Positions 35,638 to 44,590 are shown, counted from the stretch's first letter. The stretch is DNA of 64,000 bases from Limivivens faecihominis (GCF_020686945.1 NZ_JAJEPR010000002.1:1-64000), one strand, 5' to 3'. The notes: a model not told the origin generated them from the sequence alone. Numbers and translations: made by a program.

Positions 35638-36712
35638 AATGAGCTTTGAACAAATGCTGGATGAGTCTTTCAAAACAATTCATAATGGAGAGGTAGTCGA
35701 AGGTACCGTAATCGATGTCAAAGATGACGAGATTATTCTGAATATTGGTTACAAAGCTGATGGTATCATCACCAAGAGTGAGTATACCAATGATTCCAGC
35801 ATCGATTTAAAAGAAGCTGTTCATGTTGGCGACACCATGGAAGCTAAAGTCCTGAAGGTAAATGACGGTGAGGGACAGGTCCTTCTCACTTACAAACGTC
35901 TGGCAGCTGAGAAGGGCAACAAACGTCTTGAGGAAGCTTTCGAGAATCACGAAGTTCTTACCGCTCCGGTAGCACAGGTTCTTGACGGCGGCTTAAGCGT
36001 AGTCGTAGATGAGGCAAGAGTCTTCATCCCGGCAAGCCTGGTATCCGATACTTATGAGAAAAACCTTCAGAAATATGCTGGTCAGGAGATCGAGTTCGTT
36101 ATCAGCGAGTTCAATCCGAGAAGAAGAAGAATCATCGGTGACCGCAAGCAGCTTCTGGTTGCTAAAAAAGCCGAGATGCAGAAAGCTCTCTTCGAGAGAA
36201 TCCATGTTGGCGATGTAGTTGAGGGAACTATTAAGAATGTAACCGATTTCGGTGCATTCATCGATCTGGGCGGAGCTGACGGACTGCTTCATATCTCTGA
36301 GATGTCCTGGGGCCGCGTAGAGAACCCGAAGAAGACCTTCAAAGTTGGCGAGAAACTGAAAGTCCTGATTAAAGACATCAGCGGCGACAAGATCGCTCTG
36401 AGCCTGAAATTTGCTGATCAGAACCCGTGGCTGACCGCTGCTGAGAAATACGCAGCAGGCAACGTTGTAACCGGTCGTGTTGCAAGAATGACTGACTTCG
36501 GTGCATTCGTTGAGCTGGAGCCGGGCGTAGACGCTCTGCTTCATGTATCTCAGATCTCTCAGGAGCATGTAGAGAAACCCTCCGATGTTCTGAGTGTAGG
36601 TCAGGAGATCACTGCAAAAGTCGTTGATTTCAATGGCGAAGACAAGAAGATCAGCCTGAGCATGAAGGCTCTTCAGTCCAAAGCACCGGCAGAGGATGCT
36701 GAGGAAGAGTAA
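35630..36712 (+). CDS. rpsA: S1 RNA-binding protein (30S ribosomal protein S1-like)
   Basis: A 361-aa protein made of four S1 repeats (about 17-85, 100-168, 186-255 and 271-342); the third and fourth carry the classic VTDFGAFIDLGGADGLLHISE and MTDFGAFVELEPGVDALLHVSQ sequences. Low-GC Gram-positive S1 homologues have four domains rather than the six of E. coli. The start is ATG 35630, nine bases after GAGGAGG (35614-35620), within the last codons of ispH. It therefore reads as translationally coupled, not fused. A terminator follows. Confidence 0.92.
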   Translation: MSEMSFEQMLDESFKTIHNGEVVEGTVIDVKDDEIILNIGYKADGIITKSEYTNDSSIDLKEAVHVGDTMEAKVLKVNDGEGQVLLTYKRLAAEKGNKRLEEAFENHEVLTAPVAQVLDGGLSVVVDEARVFIPASLVSDTYEKNLQKYAGQEIEFVISEFNPRRRRIIGDRKQLLVAKKAEMQKALFERIHVGDVVEGTIKNVTDFGAFIDLGGADGLLHISEMSWGRVENPKKTFKVGEKLKVLIKDISGDKIALSLKFADQNPWLTAAEKYAAGNVVTGRVARMTDFGAFVELEPGVDALLHVSQISQEHVEKPSDVLSVGQEITAKVVDFNGEDKKISLSMKALQSKAPAEDAEEE

Positions 36713-36764
36713 AGAAAATCGAGAGGACATTTTCAAAAGTCCGACAAGCTGAGCAAAGACAAAG

Positions 36765-36796
36765 AAAGCGGATGCATTTTAGCATCCGCTTTTTTG
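36765..36796 (+). terminator. Terminator after the S1 gene
   Basis: AGCGGATGC (36767-36775) and GCATCCGCT (36782-36790) pair perfectly, then TTTTT. Confidence 0.93.
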
Positions 36797-36828
36797 TAAA
36801 CAGAGATGAGAGATTTCGAAGCTGTTCC

Positions 36829-36862
36829 AGTACAGTGAAAATTAAGTATCTGCTATATTGAC
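36829..36862 (+). repeat. Interspersed repeat, copy 1 (34 bp)
   Basis: A 34-bp sequence beginning AGTACAGTGAAAATTAAG. It recurs in inverse orientation at 59124-59157 with 3 mismatches. The surrounding noncoding DNA (36797-36982) continues to a T/A-rich edge near 36990 and contains the inverted repeat described next, so this may be one end of a longer interspersed element. Confidence 0.7.
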
Positions 36863-36885
36863 TTGTCTGCAAATCCGATTGCACA

Positions 36886-36931
36886 GTTGAAAAAGCCTCA
36901 GCGTAGCCCGCTACGCCTGCGTTTTTTCAAC
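36886..36931. repeat. Imperfect inverted repeat, likely bidirectional terminator
   Basis: GTTGAAAAA...GCGTAG (36886-36906) and CTACGC...TTTTTTCAAC (36911-36931) form a 21-bp arm pair with 5 mismatches and a tight CCCG loop. It has T-runs on both strands, so it can end the minus-strand nuclease gene, and it may belong to the same interspersed element as the 34-bp repeat. Confidence 0.65.
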
Positions 36932-36982
36932 AGCACACTCGAATCTGCATCCTGCGTGAATGGTTCAGTTATTTTCGAAACG

Positions 36983-37969
36983 TTATACTAGGGAATGAAA
37001 GACGCAGTCATGAAGCAGCTGCGGCTGCTGGAGCAGTCTGTCATCCATGAGAAGATAGCAGGTTTTATCTTTTCGGTCCCGATAGAAGGCCGGATGGAAC
37101 CAGGGGGAACTCTGGGGAAGAAAGATTCCTGCTTTTTTTGTATAACAGGTGTTTTTTGTGGCCTTTTTCCGGTAGGACGGATCCACGGAGTCCGCTATGC
37201 TTTTGTGGATAACCATATCTTCTTCCGGAAGATAGTAATAATTCTGGTAATCCGGATAGAAATATTTGAGGGTATCCCGGATTCCGTACATCAGAAAGCC
37301 GAATTCCTTTTCCTCACAGGAGAGATAGCCTGTGGGAAGATGGAGGGAGAAAGGCTTTGGAACGGGTTTCAGAAGCTCTGCCTGGATGGAGAGGGCGGGT
37401 TCTTCGGAGTCGCCGCCCTTGAGGGAAGCACTGGTAACGCTGAAACCGCCCTCCAGAAGGGCGAGATAGGAAAAGAGTGGGAGAAGACCGGGAAGCTGGA
37501 GCAGGTCGTTGATGAAAATGCCGGTCCGTTCCAGCCCGAGGAAGTTTTCCAGGGAGCGCTGGTCCAGATGCGGAAAGCCGAGAAGCTTCTTTAAGGGAGC
37601 GAAAGCCCGGTAGAGATCCACACTTTCCATCTGGGAAAGGTCCAGAGGAAGATTTAGGGCGCTGCAGCGTTTGGTGAGAACAGGGAGGTCGAAGCTGTTT
37701 CCATTATAATGGATGAGACAGGAAAAGCACGGAAGAAGAGAGAGCACTTCCTGAAGCATGGTTTTTTCTTCCTCGGGCTCTTCGGGCAGCCACTGGCGGA
37801 CCTGCCAGGTGCTATTTTCCAGAAAGATCAGGCCCAGATAGAGGATGTGGCTGTTTTTCCGGCCGTAGGCTTTGGTTTCAAGATCCAGAAAGGCGATCTT
37901 TTCCGGCGGGTATGGGATTTCATCCAGGAGCGCGATGGCTCTTGGAAAAGTAAAATTCTGAAGGATCAT
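36983..37969 (-). CDS. YprB-like ribonuclease H-fold exonuclease
   Basis: A 328-aa protein of the RNase H-like superfamily, related to YprB of Bacillus. The N-terminal catalytic core has IAFLDLETKAYG (Asp and Glu of the DEDD set, about 26-37), HYNGNSFDLPVLTKRC (next Asp) and a later GIRDTLKYFY. It is probably a 3'-5' exonuclease, but the substrate is unknown. The C-terminal 100 residues look TPR-free and are poorly conserved to my eye. Start ATG 37969 follows AAAGGAG on the minus strand; the reading frame is open further upstream without a ribosome site. Confidence 0.8.
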   Translation of the reverse strand: MILQNFTFPRAIALLDEIPYPPEKIAFLDLETKAYGRKNSHILYLGLIFLENSTWQVRQWLPEEPEEEKTMLQEVLSLLPCFSCLIHYNGNSFDLPVLTKRCSALNLPLDLSQMESVDLYRAFAPLKKLLGFPHLDQRSLENFLGLERTGIFINDLLQLPGLLPLFSYLALLEGGFSVTSASLKGGDSEEPALSIQAELLKPVPKPFSLHLPTGYLSCEEKEFGFLMYGIRDTLKYFYPDYQNYYYLPEEDMVIHKSIADSVDPSYRKKATKNTCYTKKAGIFLPQSSPWFHPAFYRDRKDKTCYLLMDDRLLQQPQLLHDCVFHSLV

Positions 37970-38059
37970 AGAAAACTCCTTTGTAATACATGTTTGGCGG
38001 GCAAGTGGCCCTACCTGTAAGTATACCATAAATTCTGTGTAGCGGTTTGAAAGATTCTT

Positions 38060-38167
38060 CGTAACTGTTCAATATTTTCGGCGAGGGGATTTTTGCGTGC
38101 AACTCTCGGGATTTTGGCATATTCATGCCAAAACACCTCGCGGGATAGTGGCTACTGAAAGGTTACG
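38060..38167. repeat. Long imperfect palindromic element before rnfC
   Basis: The ends CGTAACTGTTCA (38060-38071) and TGAAAGGTTACG (about 38156-38167) are inverted copies; inside lie GCGAGG and CCTCGC, and at the centre TTTTGGCAT-ATT-ATGCCAAAA-type arms (38112-38133). The whole could fold as one long hairpin. It occupies most of the gap between the divergent nuclease gene and rnfC. It may be a small non-autonomous element or a structured leader. Confidence 0.6.
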
Positions 38168-38212
38168 ATTATCGCACATTTTAAAAAAGAATAAAAGGAG
38201 GAGGGAAAAAGA

Positions 38213-39529
38213 ATGTTTGGACATACCTTCAAAGGGGGCATTCACCCCTATGATGGCAAAGAACTGTCAAAGGACAAGGCCATCAGCAGCATCCTTCCCA
38301 AAGGAGACCTGGTCTATCCCTTGTCCCAGCACATCGGAGCGCCGGCGGTGCCCATTGTGGAAAAAGGCGAGCATGTGCTGGTGGGCCAGAAGATTGCGGA
38401 GGCCGGGGGTTTTGTCTCTGCGCCCATTCATGCGTCAGTATCAGGAACCGTGAAAGGCGTTGAGAAGCATCTCACAGTCACTGGAAATCTGGCAGACTGT
38501 ATTGTCATCGAAAATGACGGCAAATATGAGGAGATCGTCTGGCCGGAGCGGAAACCGCTGGAACAGATGACGCCGAAAGAGATTCTGGAGATCGTAAAAG
38601 AAGCCGGTATTGTGGGAATGGGCGGCGCAGGTTTCCCCACCCATGTGAAGCTTTCACCGAAGGAACCGGAGAAGATTGACTATGTCATCGCCAACTGCGC
38701 GGAATGTGAACCCTATCTGACTTCCGATTATCGAAGGATGATCGAAAATCCCGAGCTTCTGGTGGGCGGCATGAAAGTTTTGCTTCAGATTTTCCCACAG
38801 GCTAAAGGCGTGATCGCCGTGGAGGACAACAAGAAAGATGCCATCGAGTATCTGGAAGAGGCGGCCAAAGATTCAAACATTCAGGTGGTTCCGCTGAAAA
38901 CAAAGTATCCTCAGGGAGCAGAACGGATGCTGATCTATGCTGTGACCGGAAGAAAACTCAATTCCTCCATGCTTCCCGCGGACTTAGGATGTGTGGTGGA
39001 TAACTGCGATACCGTGGTTTCTCTTTACCGGGCGGTGGTTCAGGGGCGGCCTCTGATGCACCGGATTGTGACGGTGACGGGGGATGCGGTCCAGAATCCA
39101 AGAAACTTTTCCGTCTGTACGGGAACCTGCTACCGCGAACTTCTGGAGGCGGCCGGCGGTTTTACCACGGAGCCGGAGAAGATCATTTCCGGCGGCCCGA
39201 TGATGGGCTTTGGACTCTACAGTCTGGACGTGCCGGTGACGAAAACCTCCTCTGCCCTTCTCTGTATGACGAAGGATGAGGTTTCCCGCTATGAGGAGAC
39301 GGCCTGCATCAACTGCGGCCGCTGTGTGGAGGCCTGTCCGGAGCAGCTGGTTCCCTCGAGGCTTGCGGATGCTTCCGTTCATCACCGGGAAGAGTGGTTC
39401 GAGCAGCATAACGGTCTCGAGTGCTGCGAGTGCGGCTGCTGCAGCTACGTCTGTCCGGCGAGAAGACCGCTGACCCAGTACATCAAATCCATGCGAAAAA
39501 TCGTTCTCGGAAAGAAGAAAAAGAAATAG
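38213..39529 (+). CDS. rnfC: Rnf complex subunit C
   Basis: NADH-binding subunit of the ferredoxin:NAD+ oxidoreductase that couples electron transfer to ion export. The 438-aa protein has the RnfC N-terminal domain (FKGGIHPYDGKELS), the Rossmann-like NADH and FMN region (GMGGAGFPTHVKL, about 140-153) and two 4Fe-4S motifs near the C-terminus (CINCGRCVEACP and CCECGCCSYVCP, about 364-416). Ribosome site AGGAGGAGGG before ATG 38213. First gene of a six-gene operon in the order C-D-G-E-A-B that is usual in Clostridia. Confidence 0.97.
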   Translation: MFGHTFKGGIHPYDGKELSKDKAISSILPKGDLVYPLSQHIGAPAVPIVEKGEHVLVGQKIAEAGGFVSAPIHASVSGTVKGVEKHLTVTGNLADCIVIENDGKYEEIVWPERKPLEQMTPKEILEIVKEAGIVGMGGAGFPTHVKLSPKEPEKIDYVIANCAECEPYLTSDYRRMIENPELLVGGMKVLLQIFPQAKGVIAVEDNKKDAIEYLEEAAKDSNIQVVPLKTKYPQGAERMLIYAVTGRKLNSSMLPADLGCVVDNCDTVVSLYRAVVQGRPLMHRIVTVTGDAVQNPRNFSVCTGTCYRELLEAAGGFTTEPEKIISGGPMMGFGLYSLDVPVTKTSSALLCMTKDEVSRYEETACINCGRCVEACPEQLVPSRLADASVHHREEWFEQHNGLECCECGCCSYVCPARRPLTQYIKSMRKIVLGKKKKK

Positions 39530-39540
39530 GAGGAAGAAAA

Positions 39541-40488
39541 ATGAGTGAGTTATTAAAAGTGTCCTCCAATCCCCATGTGCGTGCGAGGATGAAAACAGAC
39601 AACATCATGCTCCTGGTGCTGAGTGCCCTTCTGCCCTCTGCCTTTTTCGGAGTCGTGAATTTTGGCCTCCGTTCACTGGCAGTTCTGGCAGTTTCTGTGG
39701 TGTCGGCGGTCCTGACGGAGTATCTTTATGAGAAACTGATGCACAAAAAAATCACCATCGGCGATTTCAGCGCAGCGGTGACGGGTCTTCTTCTGGGACT
39801 GAACCTGCCCTCGACGGTGCCCCTCTGGCTGCCGGTCATCGGAAATGTGTTTGCGATCCTTTTTGTCAAACAGCTTTTCGGCGGCCTGGGGCAGAACTTT
39901 ATGAACCCGGCTCTGGCAGGAAGATGCTTTCTTCTGATTTCCTTTGCGGGAAGAATGACGGATTTCACCTGGGATGGAGTTTCAAGCGCCACCCCTCTGG
40001 CAGCTTTGAAGGCAGGAGAATCTGTACAGGTTCTGGATATGTTTCTTGGAAAGACGGCGGGAACCATCGGCGAGACTTCTGTGATCGCTATTCTTATCGG
40101 AGCCATTGTGCTTCTCTGGTTTGAGGTCATCGACCTTCGGATTCCGGGTTCCTACATCCTGTCCTTTGCCGTCTGTACCCTGCTTTTTGGCGGTCACGGC
40201 CTGGACTTTGGCTTTCTTCTCGCAGAGCTCTGCGGAGGTGGCCTGATGCTCGGAGCCTTCTTTATGGCGACGGATTATGTGACTTCTCCGATTACAAAAA
40301 GCGGACAGATCGTTTACGGCATCGCCCTTGGCATTCTGACGGCCATTTTCCGGTATCTCGGAAGCGCGGCGGAGGGCGTTTCCTATGCGATTATCATCGG
40401 AAACCTTCTGGTGCCTGTCATTGAGAAAGTGACGGAGCCCACCGCTTTCGGAAGAGAGCCATTCTGGAAAAGGGGGAAAAAGGCATGA
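39541..40488 (+). CDS. rnfD: Rnf complex subunit D
   Basis: Integral membrane subunit carrying covalently bound FMN. The 315-aa protein begins SSNPHVRA, a family signature, has about nine membrane spans and contains the flavinylation region SSATPLAALKAG, in which Thr is the expected FMN site. A second motif GQNFMNPALAGRCFLL is also typical. Start ATG 39541 follows AGGAGGAAG, 11 bases after rnfC. Confidence 0.96.
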   Translation: MSELLKVSSNPHVRARMKTDNIMLLVLSALLPSAFFGVVNFGLRSLAVLAVSVVSAVLTEYLYEKLMHKKITIGDFSAAVTGLLLGLNLPSTVPLWLPVIGNVFAILFVKQLFGGLGQNFMNPALAGRCFLLISFAGRMTDFTWDGVSSATPLAALKAGESVQVLDMFLGKTAGTIGETSVIAILIGAIVLLWFEVIDLRIPGSYILSFAVCTLLFGGHGLDFGFLLAELCGGGLMLGAFFMATDYVTSPITKSGQIVYGIALGILTAIFRYLGSAAEGVSYAIIIGNLLVPVIEKVTEPTAFGREPFWKRGKKA

Positions 40489-41105
40489 AGGAGATCATAA
40501 AAAACGCACTGATCCTTATGGCGATCACGCTGACGGCTGGCTTGGCTCTCGGCGCTGTCCATGAGATTACGAAGGAACCGATCGAGGCCCAGGAGAAAAA
40601 GACGAAGGAAGAAGCCTGCAAGGCCGTTTTTCCCGAGGCGGAAAGCTTTGAGGCCTGGACGGATTTTGATGCGGAGGCAGCTTTGGAGCTTCTCGCGTCC
40701 GCCGGTTTTTCTGCGGACAAGGTAGACGAGGTGTCCCTGGCAGAGGATGAAAAAGGCGAGGTACTTGGCGCTGTTCTGAATCTTACCAGCACGGAAGGCT
40801 ACGGCGGAAATATCTCTTTTTCCATGGGAATCTTAAAGGACGGTACCGTGAACGGAATCAAGATCCTTTCCATTAGCGAGACTGCCGGTCTCGGCATGCG
40901 GGCCACGGAGGAGAGCTTCTACGGCCAGTTTGCCGGACGAAAGGTGGAGAATTTTTCCTACACAAAGACGGGAGCGACGGCTGATGACGAGATCGATGCC
41001 ATCAGCGGGGCGACCATTACGACCCGGGCCATGACAAACGGCGTCAATGCGGGGCTCGCTTATTTCAGCGAGGGTCTTGTGAAAGGAGGCGTGATCCATG
41101 AATAA
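40485..41105 (+). CDS. rnfG: Rnf complex subunit G
   Basis: Single-span membrane protein with a periplasm-side-type FMN domain. The 206-aa protein has one N-terminal hydrophobic segment (about 7-25) and the flavinylation motif SGATITTRAM (about 176-185; the Thr after SGATI carries FMN). It overlaps rnfD by four bases and rnfE by eight, so translation is coupled. Flavin attachment requires an ApbE-type transferase, which is not in this window. Confidence 0.95.
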   Translation: MKEIIKNALILMAITLTAGLALGAVHEITKEPIEAQEKKTKEEACKAVFPEAESFEAWTDFDAEAALELLASAGFSADKVDEVSLAEDEKGEVLGAVLNLTSTEGYGGNISFSMGILKDGTVNGIKILSISETAGLGMRATEESFYGQFAGRKVENFSYTKTGATADDEIDAISGATITTRAMTNGVNAGLAYFSEGLVKGGVIHE

Positions 41106-41781
41106 AGCAGCAGAACGGCTGTATAACGGCCTTGTAAAAGAAAATCCCACCTTTGTGCTGATGCTGGGCATGTGTCCCACTCTGGCGGTGACGACGCTTG
41201 CTGTGAACGGTATCGGCATGGGCCTCACCACAACGGTGATTCTGGCCCTTTCCAACGTGATGATCTCAGCCCTTCGGAAAGTGATTCCCGACGGCGTCCG
41301 GATGCCGGCCTACATCGTGATTGTGGCCTCCTTCGTGACGATCGTTCAGTTTCTTCTCCAGGCGTATCTGCCGAACCTTTACGATTCTCTCGGTATCTAT
41401 ATCCCGCTGATCGTCGTAAACTGCATCATCCTGGGCAGAGCAGAGGCCTACGCTTCGAAAAATCCTGTAATTCCCTCCTTTTTTGATGGACTGGGCATGG
41501 GACTTGGCTTTACCGTGGGTCTCACTGCTATCGGTATCGTTCGGGAGCTCATCGGTTCCGGTAAGATTTTTGGCTTTCAGGTGATGCCCTCCGCCTACGA
41601 GCCGGTCACGATCTTTATCCTGGCTCCCGGCGCTTTTCTGGTGCTCACCCTTCTGGTGGCCCTTCAGAACCGGGTAAAACGTTCCCTTGAGAAAAAAGGC
41701 ATCGAGACGAAGATCGGAAGCGGCTGCACCGGCGAATGTGCTTCCTGTCAGGAAAGCTGTAAAGGAGGGAAAAACGCATGA
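41098..41781 (+). CDS. rnfE: Rnf complex subunit E with a cysteine-rich tail
   Basis: Integral membrane subunit paired with RnfA; the two together hold an intramembrane iron-sulfur cluster. The first about 195 residues give the six membrane spans with NPTFVLMLGMCPTLAVT and INCIILGRAEAYAS. The protein is 227 aa, longer than many RnfE, because of a C-terminal tail with Cys210, Cys214, Cys217 and Cys221 (C-x3-C-x2-C-x3-C). That spacing could bind metal or a cluster. Ribosome site AAAGGAGG before ATG 41098. Confidence 0.95.
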   Translation: MNKAAERLYNGLVKENPTFVLMLGMCPTLAVTTLAVNGIGMGLTTTVILALSNVMISALRKVIPDGVRMPAYIVIVASFVTIVQFLLQAYLPNLYDSLGIYIPLIVVNCIILGRAEAYASKNPVIPSFFDGLGMGLGFTVGLTAIGIVRELIGSGKIFGFQVMPSAYEPVTIFILAPGAFLVLTLLVALQNRVKRSLEKKGIETKIGSGCTGECASCQESCKGGKNA

Positions 41782-42353
41782 AAGAACTGTTTATGATCGG
41801 CGTGGGAGCCGCCTTTATCAACAACGTAGTGCTGAGTCAGTTCCTCGGAATCTGCGCCTTCTTAGGCGTGTCGAAAAAGACAGGCACGGCCGCAGGAATG
41901 GGAGCGGCAGTCGTCTTTGTCATCACTCTTTCTTCCTTAATTACGGGAGTTCTTTACCGTTTTATTCTGGTGCCGTTGAACGTGGAGTATCTCCAGACGA
42001 TTGTTTTTATCCTGATTATTGCGGCTCTGGTCCAGTTCGTGGAGATGGCGCTGAAAAAATACAGCCATGCTCTCTATGAAGCCCTGGGCGTCTACCTGCC
42101 CCTGATCACCACCAACTGTGCCGTTCTCGGCGTGGCTCTGATCAACGTTCAGAGAAATTACAGCATTCTCGAAGGCGTGGTTTACGGCTTTGCCACGGCG
42201 GCCGGTTTCTTCATTGCCATCGTGCTCATGGCTGGTATCCGGGAAAAAATCGAGGACAACGATATTCCGGAGTCCTTCAAGGGTACGCCCATCGTGCTTC
42301 TGACAGCCTGCCTGATGGCCATTGCATTTTTCGGCTTTTCAGGGCTTAAATAG
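41778..42353 (+). CDS. rnfA: Rnf complex subunit A
   Basis: Six-span membrane subunit, 191 aa, homologous to RnfE. It carries FINNVVLSQFLGICAFLGVSKK at the N-terminus with the cluster-ligand Cys and LITTNCAVLGVAL with the second one. It overlaps rnfE by four bases. Full length. Confidence 0.97.
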   Translation: MKELFMIGVGAAFINNVVLSQFLGICAFLGVSKKTGTAAGMGAAVVFVITLSSLITGVLYRFILVPLNVEYLQTIVFILIIAALVQFVEMALKKYSHALYEALGVYLPLITTNCAVLGVALINVQRNYSILEGVVYGFATAAGFFIAIVLMAGIREKIEDNDIPESFKGTPIVLLTACLMAIAFFGFSGLK

Positions 42354-42368
42354 GAAGGGGGAGAAGAA

Positions 42369-43160
42369 ATGTCTGGAATTATCATTGCAACGACTCTGGT
42401 AGGAGGAACGGGACTTCTTCTCGGCCTGTTTCTCGGGTTTTCCGACCGGTTTTTCCATGTGGAAGTGGATGAGAAAAAGGCGGCAGTGCGGGAAGCTCTG
42501 CCGGGAAATAACTGCGGCGGCTGCGGTTTCGCGGGCTGTGACGCCTGTGCTGGTGCTATCGCTTCCGGGGAAGCTCCGGTAAATGCCTGCCCGGTCGGCG
42601 GAGATGCCGCCGCGGCAAAGATCGCGGAGATTCTGGGAAAAGAGGTGGAAAAGACAAAGCGGATGACGGCTTTCGTCCGTTGTGCAGGTACCTGCGGGAA
42701 GTCAAAACAAAATTACGATTACTGCGGAGTCAAAGACTGCGAGATGCTGGCCTTTGTTCCGTCCGGCGGCCCGAAGGCCTGTCACGGTGGCTGCTTAGGC
42801 TTTGGAAACTGCATGAAAGCTTGTGCTTTCGGGGCCATTCAGGTCATCGACGGCGTGGCAGTGGTAGATCGGGAGAAATGTCGGGGCTGCGGCCAGTGTG
42901 CTCTTCACTGTCCGAAGCATCTCATCGAGATGATTTCCTATGAGCAGAAAACAGCCGTCGTCTGTTCCTCAAGGGAAAAAGGAAAAGCCGTCATGGCAGC
43001 CTGCGAGGCCGGCTGTATCGGCTGTAAGAAATGCGAGCGGACCTGCCCGCAGAGTGCGATCCGGGTGGAAGAGAGCCTGGCGCACATCGATCCGGAGAAA
43101 TGTACGGGCTGCGGAGCCTGCATCGAGGCCTGTCCGCGGAATATCATTCACCGGATCTGA
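42369..43160 (+). CDS. rnfB: Rnf complex subunit B
   Basis: Ferredoxin-accepting subunit. The 263-aa protein has an N-terminal membrane anchor (about 3-22), the 4Fe-4S domain NCGGCGFAGCDACAGAI (about 53-70), then further ferredoxin-type motifs CRGCGQCALHCP, CIGCKKCERTCP and CTGCGACIEACP (the last three between about 175 and 260). Ribosome site GAAGGGGGAG before ATG 42369. It ends the Rnf operon; no terminator separates it from the MATE gene, so read-through is likely. Confidence 0.97.
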   Translation: MSGIIIATTLVGGTGLLLGLFLGFSDRFFHVEVDEKKAAVREALPGNNCGGCGFAGCDACAGAIASGEAPVNACPVGGDAAAAKIAEILGKEVEKTKRMTAFVRCAGTCGKSKQNYDYCGVKDCEMLAFVPSGGPKACHGGCLGFGNCMKACAFGAIQVIDGVAVVDREKCRGCGQCALHCPKHLIEMISYEQKTAVVCSSREKGKAVMAACEAGCIGCKKCERTCPQSAIRVEESLAHIDPEKCTGCGACIEACPRNIIHRI

Positions 43161-43204
43161 AATATTTCAATTTTATAACACAATAGAAGGATGACAGAAT
43201 TATC

Positions 43205-44572
43205 ATGAGTACAAGAATCAGACAAAAGAACAGGTGGGAAAGTTACAAAGCAATTCTCGCCCTGGCTATTCCAATCATCATTCAGAACCTTTTCAGTGCC
43301 GCCGTAAGCTCGGCAGACGTCATCATGCTGAACTCGGTGGGCCAGTCCGCCGTGTCCGCCTCTTCCCTGGCGGTTCAGTACACCAACGTGCTCTATATGA
43401 TCTTTTACGGTCTGGGCACAGGCTCCACCATGCTCTGCGCTCAGTACTGGGGAAAGAAAGACCTTCGGGCCATCGCGAAAGTGGAGGGTATCGCCCTTCG
43501 CTTTGCTCTGGGCTTTTCCATTCTCTTTGCGGTACCTGCGGCGGCTATACCGGAGACCATGATGAGGCTTTTTACTGAGGATCAGGAGCTGATCTGCCTG
43601 GGAGGACAGTACCTTCGGATCATCAGTATCAGTTACCTGTGCTGGGGTGTCTCTGAGATCTACCTTTCCGTCCTGAGAAGTATTGAGCGCGTGCGGATCA
43701 GTATGCTTCTGAACGTGACGGCACTGCTTTTGAATATCATTCTGAATGCCGTTTTCGTTTTCGGCCTTTTTGGCGCTCCGAAAATGGGCATCAGAGGAGT
43801 GGCTCTTGCAACCTCCACCTCCCGTGCAGTGCAGCTGATTGCCAGCCTGGTGGTTTCCGCTTTTTCCAAGGATGTGAAGCTTCAGTTCCGACTGATGTTT
43901 GAGAAGAGCGGCGTTCTTTTGAAGGATTTTGTGCGGCTCTCTCTGCCGGCCCTGGGAAATGACGTGATCTGGAGCGTGGCTTTTTCCATGTATTCCGTCA
44001 TCATGGGCCATATGGGAAGCGACGTGGTGGCTGCCAACTCCCTGGTTGTGGTTGTGCGTAACTTCAGTACGGTATTCTGCTTTGCCATCGCCAGCGCAGG
44101 CGGCATCTACATCGGTAAGAGAATCGGCGCCAACGAGATCGAGGAGGCCAAGGAAGATGCCAGAAAGACGCTGAAGCTGACGGTGTTCACCGGAATCATC
44201 GGCGGTGTGATCATCCTCATCGTATCGCCCTTTGTGATCCATTTTGCCACCTTCAACGAGACGGCTATGGGTTATCTGAAAATCATGCTTCTCATCAATG
44301 TGTACTACATCATGGGCGGAGCTGTGAATACGACGCTGATCGCCGGAGTTTTCCGGGCGGGCGGCGACAGCCGGTTCGGTTTTATCTGCGACATCATCGA
44401 TATGTGGGTTTACGCCGTGCCTCTGGGCTTCTTCGCGGCTTTCGTGCTGAAGCTTCCGCCCATGGTTGTTTATTTCCTGCTCTGCACCGATGAGTTTGTG
44501 AAATGGCCCTGGGTTATCAAGCATTACCGCAGTATGAAGTGGCTGAAAAATATTACGAGGGACGAGATCTGA
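43205..44572 (+). CDS. MATE family efflux transporter
   Basis: Twelve-span multidrug and toxin extrusion family protein, 455 aa. The repeated halves begin AIPIIIQNLFSAAVSSADVIMLN and LSLPALGNDVIWSVAFSMYSVIM, and the VAANSLVVVVRNF segment is typical. Expected to be an Na+ or H+ antiporter; the substrate is unknown. Start ATG 43205, 44 bases after rnfB. It is 18 bases before the EamA gene, indicating a shared transcript. Confidence 0.93.
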   Translation: MSTRIRQKNRWESYKAILALAIPIIIQNLFSAAVSSADVIMLNSVGQSAVSASSLAVQYTNVLYMIFYGLGTGSTMLCAQYWGKKDLRAIAKVEGIALRFALGFSILFAVPAAAIPETMMRLFTEDQELICLGGQYLRIISISYLCWGVSEIYLSVLRSIERVRISMLLNVTALLLNIILNAVFVFGLFGAPKMGIRGVALATSTSRAVQLIASLVVSAFSKDVKLQFRLMFEKSGVLLKDFVRLSLPALGNDVIWSVAFSMYSVIMGHMGSDVVAANSLVVVVRNFSTVFCFAIASAGGIYIGKRIGANEIEEAKEDARKTLKLTVFTGIIGGVIILIVSPFVIHFATFNETAMGYLKIMLLINVYYIMGGAVNTTLIAGVFRAGGDSRFGFICDIIDMWVYAVPLGFFAAFVLKLPPMVVYFLLCTDEFVKWPWVIKHYRSMKWLKNITRDEI

Positions 44573-44590
44573 CACGAGGAGAGACTAAAA

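Noticed and set aside
43148..44575. 475-codon minus-strand frame opposite the MATE gene
   Set aside because: Polar low-complexity translation with no motif; it mirrors the MATE gene almost exactly.
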